From the NCBI GenBank assembly GCA_038503065.1, contig JBCAMK010000007.1:434001-498000 (forward strand): a stretch of 64,000 nt of DNA, given 5' to 3'. The position numbers were made by a program, and so were the translations under genes. This DNA comes from Paragyromitra xinjiangensis (taxonomy: Eukaryota > Ascomycota > Pezizomycetes > Pezizales > Discinaceae). This document shows, in pieces, positions 34,943-44,723 of the stretch; position 1 is the first letter of the stretch, and each line of letters starts with the position of its first letter. The notes beneath the pieces were generated by a model. The model was not told the DNA's origin and searched no databases. It saw only the letters and a list, made by a program, of their open reading frames with translations.

Positions 34943-34944
34943 TA

Positions 34945-36053
34945 ATGAGTAGTCTTGAATTGGGGGAATTTCACCCTGCGTGTTTTGGTCGAGACGAATT
35001 TCAACACACAATCAGGGATCTTGGCGGTTCGGGTGTTGCATTCGATGACCTTTATACGTTGAACACACAGAGTAGTACTCAATGGGACGGTTTCCGCCAT
35101 GTAAGTGCCATTTAACTGAACTTGTGAAACCGGAGGTGCAGAGGTTCAGAATTACTGATCATTGTGTCGAGAAACTAGATCTCACACATGGCCTCAGGGA
35201 CTTTTTACAATGGCGTAAGTTTCTTTCAATACTGCTAATTTTCTTAATTTGATCCTCACACGCCCAAAGGCCAAAGCATCCGATTTCCTAGGCCCCAACG
35301 CCTCTTCTAAATGCGGTATCCACTCTTGGGCTCAGCACGGTGTAGTCGCTCGTGGCATTCTTCTCGACTTCGCTTCTTATGCCGAGATCCATGACATAGC
35401 ACTCAATCATTACCAAAACGACAAAATCCCATACGGAACACTCGTTAATGTTGGGAAGTCACAAGGCATTGATATTAGGCCGGAGAGCCAAGGTGGTGAT
35501 ATCAAAATTGGCGATATCCTCCTAGTGCGATCTGGGTTTTTGAAGAATTATAGAAGTATTGGAGGTGAGGAGAGAGCTAAAATGCATAAGAGAGAACATA
35601 GCTTTGGTCCAGATGATGGACAGAGGTATGCCGGTATTGAACAGAGTGAGGAAATTTTGGATTGGTCAGTGGCGAAATCTTTGGAAGTCTTAGATTGTCT
35701 AAGTAAGCTAATGGGGCGGATTAAATCAGGCTACATGACTGCTACTTCGCTTGCGTGGCTGGAGATATGCCTGCTTTCGAAGCTTGGCCAAGTGAAAAAG
35801 GTATACTAAAAGCTCCATATACCAAATATGAGGCTATTTGCGTATCTTTCTGACTTTATCCCCAGAATATTATCTTCATGAACACCTGTTGGCTTTATGG
35901 GGCTGTCCCATTGGTGAATTATGGGATTTAGAAAAGTTAGCTGAGAAATGCATCCGGCGAGAGAGTTGGACTTTCCTATTGACAAGTTCTCCTACCAATG
36001 TTAAAGGTGCATATAACTATCCTAATAATTTACCGGTTGCTAATGGTGTGTGA
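34945..36053 (+). CDS. Cyclase-family metal-dependent hydrolase, 5' end disrupted
   Basis: Five exons (34945-35100, 35179-35214, 35270-35664, 35730-35800, 35866-36053) with introns of 78, 55, 65 and 65 nt read 281 aa from the ATG at 34945. The blocks match fungal putative cyclases (PF04199-like): PACFGRDEFQHTI, LNTQSSTQWDGFRH, ISHMASGTFYNG, HGVVARGILLDF, GDILLVRSGF, YAGIEQSEEILDWLHDCYFA (rebuilt across an intron), VAGDMPAFEAWPSEK and YLHEHLLALWGCPIGELWDL. The family includes kynurenine-formamidase-like and other amide/ester hydrolases; the substrate is unknown. The conserved start of the family lies just upstream in another frame, so the gene is either a recent pseudogene or makes an N-terminally shortened protein. 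Everything downstream is intact. Confidence 0.8.
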
Positions 36054-37780
36054 CATGTAGGTGGAGTTGCATCTCACGCGAACGCGATGGCTATACTTTG
36101 AATATGTGCTTCAAGCCCTACTCTAGAGCTTTTATGAGTAGCCCTAAGTAGCCGACGACTAGTATTGAATTTTGGTTCTTCTGGAATCGTTGTTTGCGTA
36201 TATAGGAATGGGTTCACATGCGACTCCGTTTTGTTTTGACTCTGTTTTTATCACAAACCGTCACTCGTGTAATTTTTAGCTTATTTCATCAAGCACATTA
36301 TACAATCGTGAAGCCAAATACCATCCTAGCATCAAGCTAAATATGAACCCCAATCAAATTAAATTTCTAGTTCCAAGAGTCATCGGTCAGGGCTTGGGTA
36401 ATTGCATGCCGTGGCCTACCAAACCTGCGAGGAGTGCTCCGAACTCTTCAACCTCATATAATTCCTTGCTAAAGGTTAGGATGTATCTTTTTCGATCTAT
36501 TCCCCGCGCGTCCCTAACTTTTCTCGGGCCTTGTGAGTTATATTCTAGAATCTCCGACGTGCAGTAGCTACCTAGGGTCTTCTGTGATTGGGCCTGGCAA
36601 AGTTTCTGTCCCATAGCAGCTACGCAAACATAAGTGACGAATAATACAAATATATTGGGTTAGATACGCACGGAAGTCTTTTGATTGAGGGCAAGATTCG
36701 ACTACATGTATTCAGTTTGAGCCCACTTGGACTAACCAGGTTAAGTTCTGCCCAAACAATTCTTCCAAAACTTTCTTGTTCTCCGCCTTCCTATTACAAC
36801 ACTAATATCTCTATCGAAGCCTCCGCGCGGGCCTATGCTATCCAACAGATTCAAGTAAAGTATAGGGTTAAAGTTCCTCCGGCCGGCTTCCCAACTCGGT
36901 TCTATCCGGGCCAAAAGAAAGCGGCTGGATCCTACGATAACGGGCGATAACCGCTCGGTAGGATATTTTCGTGAGACAAGCCCGTGCGCGCAAAGTACTA
37001 CCATGGTCCTGTCTTTCTCAAACGGACAGCGTTTGAAGCTACTGTACCAGGGACAGATAAACCCCCACTGGACAACCACGTTTTTCAATATTAAGATCCG
37101 ACTACCGAGTTAGCGTCGACTTTTCCCGATGTAGTGTTGCTAAACTGGAGATATCCTGGTGAGGTATCATAGCACGCGGGCTATATAGTGGTTTTTAATT
37201 AATCTTGTAAGGTCTGCATTATTGTTTCGAAGTTGGGTTACGGTGGTTTGACGAACGAGGGTTACAGCCATAGAGATTTCTAGTTCCAAGCCCCATTCCT
37301 CGTTACCCTACATTCAAGATGCACCTTTGCAGGTTACTTTTCGTCAAAGCCCCAGTTTCGTCGTGATCCCAGGAGCGACTGTATTTCTTGTTCTAGGCTT
37401 ACGAGGGGGAAGTTGTTTCTTGGTGGTTAAGCAACAATTGGGCCGCATCCTTTAGTAAAATTAGTTGCAACTGGCGATAGGGGTGGCTATGATGATTTCA
37501 TGAAGCTCTAAACGGAGGGTCTGTGGTTCGTAGTGATTTGATATAAGAAGCTATTCTCTTGGTGTTTGGGTTTTCTCTAGCTTCATCAGCCATCACTATC
37601 TTTGGGTTTCTCGCCTTTTTTTCCTATCCGTACCGGCTACGTCGTTCTTTTCTTCACAGTTCATCATTCAGTCATTCTTTTAGAGCAGTGCTCTTCGATT
37701 ATTTACACTCCCGTTCACCAAACATTATATTTTCTTTACCCCAAGCACATCTTTCCAAGAACCCAAACACGATTTCCAAA
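36054..37780. other. Intergenic / monooxygenase promoter
   Basis: No gene called. A 44-codon ATG frame at 36343 ending at a GTTAGG donor could be an orphan exon. TACATGTA occurs at 36703. The last 200 bp lead into the AA16-like gene. Confidence 0.4.
37541..37547 (+). promoter_or_regulatory. TATA-like box, AA16-like gene
   Basis: ATATAAG lies 240 bp upstream of the ATG, followed by pyrimidine-rich leader sequence. Inferred from position and sequence only. Confidence 0.35.
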
Positions 37781-38927
37781 ATGAAAACCTTCACCTCTCT
37801 CGCACTTACCTTCTCCAGCTTCCTCGCCAGCGTATCCGCCCACGGCTACATCGTTTCCCCACCCCGCCGTACTCCTGGCGCCGAAATGTCTGCAGTCTGC
37901 GGGCAGACAATCTACAACAACCAAGCCTCCGACAACGCCGGCCCAATCCAGCTTCTCCTCCAGAGCGCCAGCTCAATCGTTGACACCAATTCCTGCAACC
38001 TGTGGTTATGCAAGGGTTACCAGTTTGCTGACAACACCGCCCAGGTCCAGACCTACAGCTTGGGTCAGACTATTGATATGGAAGTCAAGATCGCTGCACC
38101 CCATACTGGATATGCAAATGTTTCTATTGTTGATACGAAGACCAATGCTGTCAAGGGCTCGTTTCTGAAGAGTTGGGATGTGTATGCTTCGACTGCTACG
38201 GGGGTTACGGCCGATGAGACTAACTTTAGTGTTACCATCCCGACGGATTTGACGGGCTGTACTACCGCTGGAGGTATAGATCCCGCTCTCATCAAGTGTG
38301 TTGGTGAGGGGGTTTTTTGGGCTAACTTCTGTAGAATGTGTTATTCAGTGGTTTTGGTATGCTCCTCCTGGTGTTGACCAGACGTATGAGGGATGTGTCG
38401 ATTTTATCATTGGCGATGGTACAGCTGCCAGTACATCTGTCGTTACTGCTGTTGGAACTTCAACGACTGAGGTGGTTGGGGCAACTACCTCGATCATTGA
38501 AGTCCCAACTACTTCGACCGTTGAAGTCCCAACTGCTTCCTCCACCGTCGAGGTCCCTACCACCTCCGTCGAAGCCCCAACCACCTCAACCGCCGAAGTC
38601 CCTACCACGACTGCAACGCCTATCAAAAACACTTCAACCACCATCAGAACATCCATCAAACCCACCACATCATTCATCAAGCCCACCACTACACGAGCCA
38701 TAGCCCCCACTGCCCCCACAACCCTCATCACCAAAACTCGCACCTATACCTCCTCCGCGCCTGTGACCACCTCTGCAGCCTCTGGCACCTGTTACACCAC
38801 CTCTGTTGATTACAATAAGTGCCTGGACGCCGCTAACATGTGTATCCGTAATGCACAGTCTCGGTCTGGTGGTAGTGTTGATTTCTCCGCTTGTGATGTC
38901 CAGAGGGCTGCTTGTAAGATGTGTTAG
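37781..38927 (+). CDS. AA16-like lytic polysaccharide monooxygenase with C-terminal cysteine module
   Basis: Exons 37781-38273 and 38335-38927 over a 61 nt intron give 361 aa. A signal peptide of 20 residues ends in SVSA, so the mature protein starts HGYIVSPPRRTPGAEMSAVC. His21 would be the first copper-brace ligand. The second is H108 in IAAPHTGYANVSIVD. The intron restores GGECVIQWFWYAPPGVDQTY, whose aromatic residues sit near the axial copper site. The core (21-195) matches the PF03067-type group that I place nearest AA16. A Ser/Thr/Pro/Val linker follows (about 196-314) with VEVPTTS-type repeats. The last 47 residues form a cysteine module (YNKCLDAANMCIRNAQS, ending ACKMC) shared with the AA9 protein at 41053. 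These enzymes oxidatively cleave polysaccharides outside the cell. Confidence 0.88.
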
Positions 38928-41052
38928 AGTATTAAGGGGGTTTTGTTCTTGTAGGATATATTTTAGTTTTTTAGAGTTCGTGCGGGGTCACGAAGGGGTC
39001 TTTGAGGGAGTGATACGGTGTACAATTAGAATAGATGCAGTTAGAAAGGATATTAATACGTTATTAAGTATAGTTTCACTCTTCATAAGAGACCGGTTTT
39101 TTTGTGATAGGGAAATTATGAAGAGTTTTCTTACTGGAGTCTAACTCGCGGGAATTATCTAGTCTAAGGTAGTTTCATCTGAAAACTGTTCGTAATGAAG
39201 ACAGAAATGGTGGCTACGAAGACTAAAACCTCTAAATTTTCTTGAAAACTCCTGGAGAGATTGCAACAGGCTCTCCTGTATGTCTAACACGATTAGTTGG
39301 CTAAACCACATGATCTCACTCGGCAAAGAGGGGTTTTGTTAGCAGGTTTCCCGAATGTCGACTATCAACAAGCACATGTAGCTATCAGCGCCAACCACCA
39401 ACACGGAAGTAATATACAACGGTATCCTAAAGTGGCCAACACTTCGCTAAACAGAACTTGCTGCGGCCGCATCCGGAGCCAAAGGAGAGCATGAATGGAA
39501 TGATTGGTAGGCTAGTAGCAAATAGGTTCACTGCAGTAGAGGCTCCAACCCGAACGCAAAGTATATTACACCAACCTTCCAGACCCCTATACTGCCCCCT
39601 GTTGGAACTGACAGCACACCGCCGATTAACGCCTATAACACAGTACTTTATTTCCCGTCCCCACGATCCTAGTGTAGTATGCATAGATTAAGTTTCCAAG
39701 GTCTGGGCAGTCGGGAAAGGTTTGCCTAGCGTGCAAGGTATTTGGTTAGCAGCAGTGGTTTTACTCTAGGTTAAATGGGTTTGCTGACGTAGCTGACTGG
39801 TGCGGGTAAGTGGTAACGGATGTTGATGTGAGTGTGAAACGTCCTGTAGATCTTGTGGTCCTGGAGACTATATCTTGGTGATCGGTTATCCGGAGGGTTA
39901 GGCATGATTGCTTACAACTCGTACCGCACAGTTTAACTATATACACTATCAGTCTCAAGAGTAATAATGTATCTCCAGGAACTACAAATCTGAACTACAT
40001 TGCAAGTACCAGTACCAACATGTATCGTCTAGGTATCAGTAGCGTCTATCTCCCCTGAAAGATACTACCCGCGGTGCATTCACCCCAAACCCGTAATATT
40101 ACTCTGGTAAACCCAGCACGTAAGATACTTTACATTTTTAGTGGCTCAATATCACCCACCCCCACTAAAGAGATCCGAGTGCTCACGGAGATCGGAAGGT
40201 GCCGCGCGGCAATAACTGTCACTGTTATAACTCCAAACCAGGTTCTTGCTACCCGCTCCTGGCAAATTAGAAATACCCAGAAGAATCTCGGATATAATGA
40301 TGGGGTAAGTCAATACTGTGTACTGTGTAATATCTTCGAGGCACGGGCCTCAGGGGTAGTGTATCAGATCTAGACCATAGCAACTTTTTCGGAATATGGT
40401 TTTTTCCGCTAACGCTTTTAGAATGTGTACAGGGTTTGATAGTACTGGCTAACGCAGCGTGGATGGCTCGCTACCAGAATGTTTACTGTCTATTACTAAA
40501 GGAAATTAGAGCAGGGTGCCAAGACTGGATTCACGAAACCTCGGGGTAATAACCACCCAGACTAGTAGTAAAGGTACTACTCTACACCACAGCGCCAATG
40601 ACTTGGATCCACGCTTCTGCACAAGTAATAAACGTGAGAAAGACTAAGTATATCCGACCAGGGTTGGGTTTTTCCGCACTTACGCGAGCAGACAACTGTA
40701 GGCTGGTGAAACAAACGGTCCAAGTTAATTCTCCGTGTCTCCAGAAGCAATCTTGAATTCTGTACTTCGGTGCTTGGACAGGTATTGGCATAGCTTGGAG
40801 GGTCTGCGCGCTTTAGAGAAACTTGTATATAAGATGTCCCTCACCTTACTGCTTTTTCTTCCCCATCGATCAATCGACCTCACTCATTAGAGCTTCTAGT
40901 TCCTCCTCTAATTTTCCTTTTCTATTCTCAGTGGCTTGACGCCCTTCATTCATTTTTTTCTTCTACAGACCTAGTGTCTCACTGCTTTCCAGCACCTTCA
41001 TTAACTCTTGAATCCGCTGCGCGTTTCCCTCTTTTACCGATTTTCCATCAAC
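38928..41052. other. Intergenic between the two monooxygenases
   Basis: No supportable gene over 2.1 kb; short frames lack motifs. Confidence 0.5.
40826..40832 (+). promoter_or_regulatory. TATA-like box, AA9 gene at 41053
   Basis: TATATAA lies about 225 bp before the ATG, followed by a CT-rich leader (CTTTTTCTTCCCC and similar runs). Inferred from position. Confidence 0.35.
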
Positions 41053-42294
41053 ATGAAGACCTCTATATTCACTACCCTCACCTCCCTGGCTCTCACTGCA
41101 GCCCACGGCATCGTCCAAGACCTCACCATCGACTCCCAAGACTACACCGGCTACCTCGTCTTCCAAGACCCCTACAAATCCCCGATCCCCGAGCGTATAG
41201 TATGGGCCTTCCCCACCGCCGGCAACGGCCCCGTAACAGACCTCACAACCTCCTCCATAACTTGCAACATCGCCGCAACACCCGCCCAACTCGTAGCCCC
41301 CGCCTCTGCCGGCTCCGAAGTAACCTTCTTCTGGACCGCCTGGCCAGAATCCCACAAAGGACCAGTAATGACATATCTTGCCAACTGCGGCGGAGACTGT
41401 ACTACCGTCGACGCAACAACTCTAAGCTACTTCAAGATCGATGAGAAGGGACTCAATTCCGATGGCACCTGGGCGAGTGACGATCTGATTGCGAATAATA
41501 ATAGTTGGACCGTAACGATCCCGAGTGATATTGTTGCTGGACAGTATTTGATCCGTCATGAGCTATTGGCGCTCCATAGCGCGGGTACGGAAGGTGGGGC
41601 GCAGTTTTATCCTATGTGTGCGAATTTGCAGATCACTGGGTCGGGGACGGCGCAGCCGGAGGGTGTTAGGTTCCCGGGTGAGTATTCGGCGACTGATCCG
41701 GGGATTTTGGTGAACATTTATGGTACCCTTGCGAGTTATACTATCCCCGGTCCGGCGGTTTATGGATCTGGATCGAGTGCTACAGCGACGGCTGCGGGAG
41801 TGAAGACGAGCTCGGTGGTTGAGGGTACTACTGCTGTTGAGACGACTTCTATAGCTGTCCCTACGACCTCTGCGGCCGCTGAGACTACTTCTGCGGTTGT
41901 TGTAGTTCCTACTACTTCGGTTGGAGTTATCACCACCTCTGCAGCTGTTGTAGTTCCTACTACTTCTGTCGGAGTTATCACCACCTCTGCAGCTGTTGTA
42001 GTCCCTACAACCTCTGCGGCGATCAAGACCACCTCCAAGGCTCCTGTGGTCCCTACCACCTCAGTCGTTACGCCAGTACCAACAACCCTCGTAACCCGCA
42101 CCCGCACCGCTACCACCGCGCCTGCTGCAACCGCATCTGCAGCTTCGTCTGGTGGCTGCTCGAGCACTTCAGAGGCCTACAACAAGTGCTTGGATGCTGT
42201 GAACGGGTGTATCAGGAATGCGCAGAGTAATCACGGAGGAAATGTGGATTTTTCAACTTGTGATACGGAGAGGAGCGCTTGTAAGATGTGTTAG
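41053..42294 (+). CDS. AA9 lytic polysaccharide monooxygenase with C-terminal cysteine module
   Basis: An intronless frame of 413 aa. The signal peptide (1-17, ending LTAA) leaves H18 as the N-terminal copper ligand. WTAWPESHKGPVMTYLA supplies H101, and QFYPMCANLQI supplies the axial-site Tyr186. The FPGEYSATDPGILVNIY and YTIPGPAVYGS blocks close the AA9 core at about residue 240. A long Ser/Thr/Val/Pro linker contains near-perfect 16-residue repeats (VVVPTTSVGVITTSAA) at about 41895-42035. The last 47 residues are the same cysteine module as at 37781 (YNKCLDAVNGCIRNAQS, ending ACKMC). The enzyme should be secreted and act on cellulose or related glucans. The upstream in-frame ATG at 41008 would hide the signal peptide. 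Confidence 0.93.
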   Translation: MKTSIFTTLTSLALTAAHGIVQDLTIDSQDYTGYLVFQDPYKSPIPERIVWAFPTAGNGPVTDLTTSSITCNIAATPAQLVAPASAGSEVTFFWTAWPESHKGPVMTYLANCGGDCTTVDATTLSYFKIDEKGLNSDGTWASDDLIANNNSWTVTIPSDIVAGQYLIRHELLALHSAGTEGGAQFYPMCANLQITGSGTAQPEGVRFPGEYSATDPGILVNIYGTLASYTIPGPAVYGSGSSATATAAGVKTSSVVEGTTAVETTSIAVPTTSAAAETTSAVVVVPTTSVGVITTSAAVVVPTTSVGVITTSAAVVVPTTSAAIKTTSKAPVVPTTSVVTPVPTTLVTRTRTATTAPAATASAASSGGCSSTSEAYNKCLDAVNGCIRNAQSNHGGNVDFSTCDTERSACKMC

Positions 42295-42525
42295 ATGTGG
42301 TATAGAGGTGGGAGGACTTTAATGTTTTTGTATATTAGGTGCACACTGGGTGTGGAATATGAGTTTGATCGATGATTTGGATAGTTCAAGTGAGCTGTAA
42401 ATTCTCCACTGATCTCAGCAGGTTTTTACTACAATGTTTGAACCAAGGTTGAAGTCTGCCATTAAACCGTAAAAAAAGAAACTAAACATGCTCCCAATCA
42501 TTGATATTCACCCACCCAGCTACCC

Positions 42526-43164
42526 TTAAACCGGTGGCTCACAAACCCCCTCCACCTCCTCTCCCCACCAGTCCCTGAAAAGCCTAACCCTCTCCCCCCT
42601 CGCCTTCGCCAACTTTATCCCCTCCAGAGTCTTCATCGACCCCTGCAGTTTCAACAACTTATCCTCAAAATGCTCAATCACCTTCTCCATGCCCCCTCCC
42701 TTCACCGCACCATACGTAAACGCCCTCCCAATCCCCACGGCCCCAATCGCATCCAACCGATCCGCATCCTGCACGATCGCCAATTCCGGAAACAGCACAC
42801 AAAGCGCCGCAACAGCATCTGGATTCTTCTGCTCGTTCGACCAGGATACATTATCGACCAGCTTCTGGATGAGCGTAGCGCGATCCGCATCGCATCCCGC
42901 GGAGAGGAGGAACTGCTCTGCGGTGGAGGAAGGGTTAGGATGGTACTTCTTGTCTGCGACGTCGTGGAGGAGGGCGAGGAGGACGGTGATGGTGTGGTTG
43001 GGGGGCTTGAAGGGTTTCAGGGCTAGTGTTGCGGCGTGGATTTTCTCGGCCAGGGTTAGGACTCGGAGGACGTGCGCGTAGTCGTGGGAGGAGTCGAAGT
43101 GGGACATGTAGGATTTTACAAAGACGTGGGTTGCGAGGATGAGGTCTTCGTCGGAGGTGGACAT
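42526..43164 (-). CDS. HD-domain phosphohydrolase
   Basis: 212 aa without introns from the ATG at 43164. The metal-binding HD pattern is complete: H27 and H31 in SSHDYAHVLRV, H67-D68 in LLHDVADKKY, and D133 in VQDADRLDAIGAVGIGRAFT. The whole arrangement resembles YedJ-like proteins of unknown substrate. Superfamily members hydrolyse phosphate esters or nucleotides. A second in-frame ATG at 43218 adds 18 residues (HVLLHPTQTPPTNSTTN) of low conservation; I prefer the inner start. The coding strand is C-rich at its 5' end and G-rich at its 3' end. It is convergent with the AA9 gene, 231 bp apart. Confidence 0.88.
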   Translation of the reverse strand: MSTSDEDLILATHVFVKSYMSHFDSSHDYAHVLRVLTLAEKIHAATLALKPFKPPNHTITVLLALLHDVADKKYHPNPSSTAEQFLLSAGCDADRATLIQKLVDNVSWSNEQKNPDAVAALCVLFPELAIVQDADRLDAIGAVGIGRAFTYGAVKGGGMEKVIEHFEDKLLKLQGSMKTLEGIKLAKARGERVRLFRDWWGEEVEGVCEPPV

Positions 43165-44723
43165 GTTGGTTGTGGAGTTGGTTGGGGGGGTTTGGGTTGG
43201 GTGGAGGAGGACGTGCATGGTGTTTTTGATACTGGAGATGTGAGTTGAGTGACCTTCCTGACTTGGAGTTTTGAATGTAGATGTTATTCTGTCTTTATGT
43301 TTGTGTTAGTAGACGATGCTCGAGTTGATGGTTTGTATTAATAGAGCTCTTTTTTCCAATGAGGATTGTTCATTCTCTCTCTCTCTTCCCCACCTATTGT
43401 TGGCCTTGTTGAGTCCCATGTGTTTATACTTGTATGGCCTGAAGTGTTTCAAGCCTCGTATCAATTATAGCCGCACCTATAGCAGATGCCAAGATTTAGC
43501 AATAGCAAATACATAGATACTACTAAAAATAAACCTAGCCCTACTGCTAGGTAAGCAGCCTCGTCGCCGGTTATGGGCATTCGGGGGAGAAGTGTTGTTG
43601 TGTTACAGTAGGTATATTGAGGTGCAATTCGAAAAAACCAGTAGTTTATGCTAGATGATAGAGGACGCGTACGTAGACTCGTAACTCCATCTCTTGTGGG
43701 TAATCCTGCTGCCTCTTCACTGTAGTGATAGATACGTATATCTTCTGACAATCTCTTCCCTAAATACCTAATTGCCACTCAATTGCAAGGAGAACTGATA
43801 ATCCGAGAGGGTTAGGGTTGTTGAGGCTCTAATCCGCTAGCCTATCGAAATTTTTTATTTCTGATTAGTTCTACGGGAACTACCAACTGGCATTATAACA
43901 GACTTTACTCTTTCATCAGGAGTTTAGATAAAGGCTCCAAATATGTATCAATTTCCCACCAAGTAAGACTGTTGAATATAGGGAGGATTCGTGTCTAAGT
44001 AGCGGTGCCTCACAAACCTTTCTCCGATAAGTGTCAGTAATTCAGTGATAGGGGCCTCTTGTTTAAGCATTGCTTACTCTACAGCAGAGCAGTGATTAAT
44101 GCTCAACTCCAGTTCATTTAGTAAAAATATCCCTGGGTTGAAATAAACTCAAAAAGAACCACTCATTCACTCCCTTTGAATTATCAACCATTCAGTACCC
44201 TCGCATGTATCTTGTACTTTCCATGTCTCAATTGACGCCTCAAACCCCACCCAAACCAACCTACTTGACGGGAACTAACTTGAGTTGACGTTGTCTACGT
44301 AGGTGGCTTGAGGAATTCTCTGCAAGAGAAATCTTCCTAGTTTTTGTCTCTTTTTCTTTCCACTCTTTTATTAAATTCGCTTTCGCTCTTTTACCTAGCC
44401 AGTCAATCTCTTGTCGCTCTCTCATACGTTCGTTATCTATATTGAATTATCGACTGATATCTCCATATCCACTTCTCCACTCTCCACCCTCTAAAGTGTG
44501 GGGAAGACCCTGGCATTTCCCCAGAACTGGTGATCTTGACGCCTGTTTCTACGAGATCTACACAATAAGACACCCCAGACATCTCCAACTCCGTCACACA
44601 AAACAATTTGGCAAAAAGCCCCCTCCTCGACGTCACCAAACGACCTGTTCAAACTGGTTCTCCCCCGCCAGTCCATAATGTCGCTCGCAAACCTCACCAC
44701 TCCCTGAAACCAAATAGCCCACA
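43165..44723. other. Intergenic, nothing firmly recognised
   Basis: A 105-residue minus-strand frame (43461-43778) has a hydrophobic stretch (AAYLAVGLGLFLVVSMYLLL) but no family signal, and I do not call it. The C-rich stretch from 44440 leads into the F-box gene. Confidence 0.4.

Noticed and set aside
34918..34945. 25 nt GT-AG pair that might splice the cyclase 5' end
   Set aside because: Far shorter than any other intron here (45 nt or more), and its removal does not bring the two frames together.
36343..36473. 44-codon ATG stretch ending at a GTTAGG donor
   Set aside because: No downstream exon with a compatible frame could be found and the sequence matches nothing known to me.
38345..38743. 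Long minus-strand frame antisense to the AA16-like linker
   Set aside because: It is the reverse reading of Ser/Thr/Pro/Val repeats on the true coding strand; likewise 41760-42167 in the AA9 linker.
43461..43778. 105-residue minus-strand frame with a hydrophobic helix
   Set aside because: No homology, AT-rich composition like the surrounding intergenic sequence, and no splice or promoter support.
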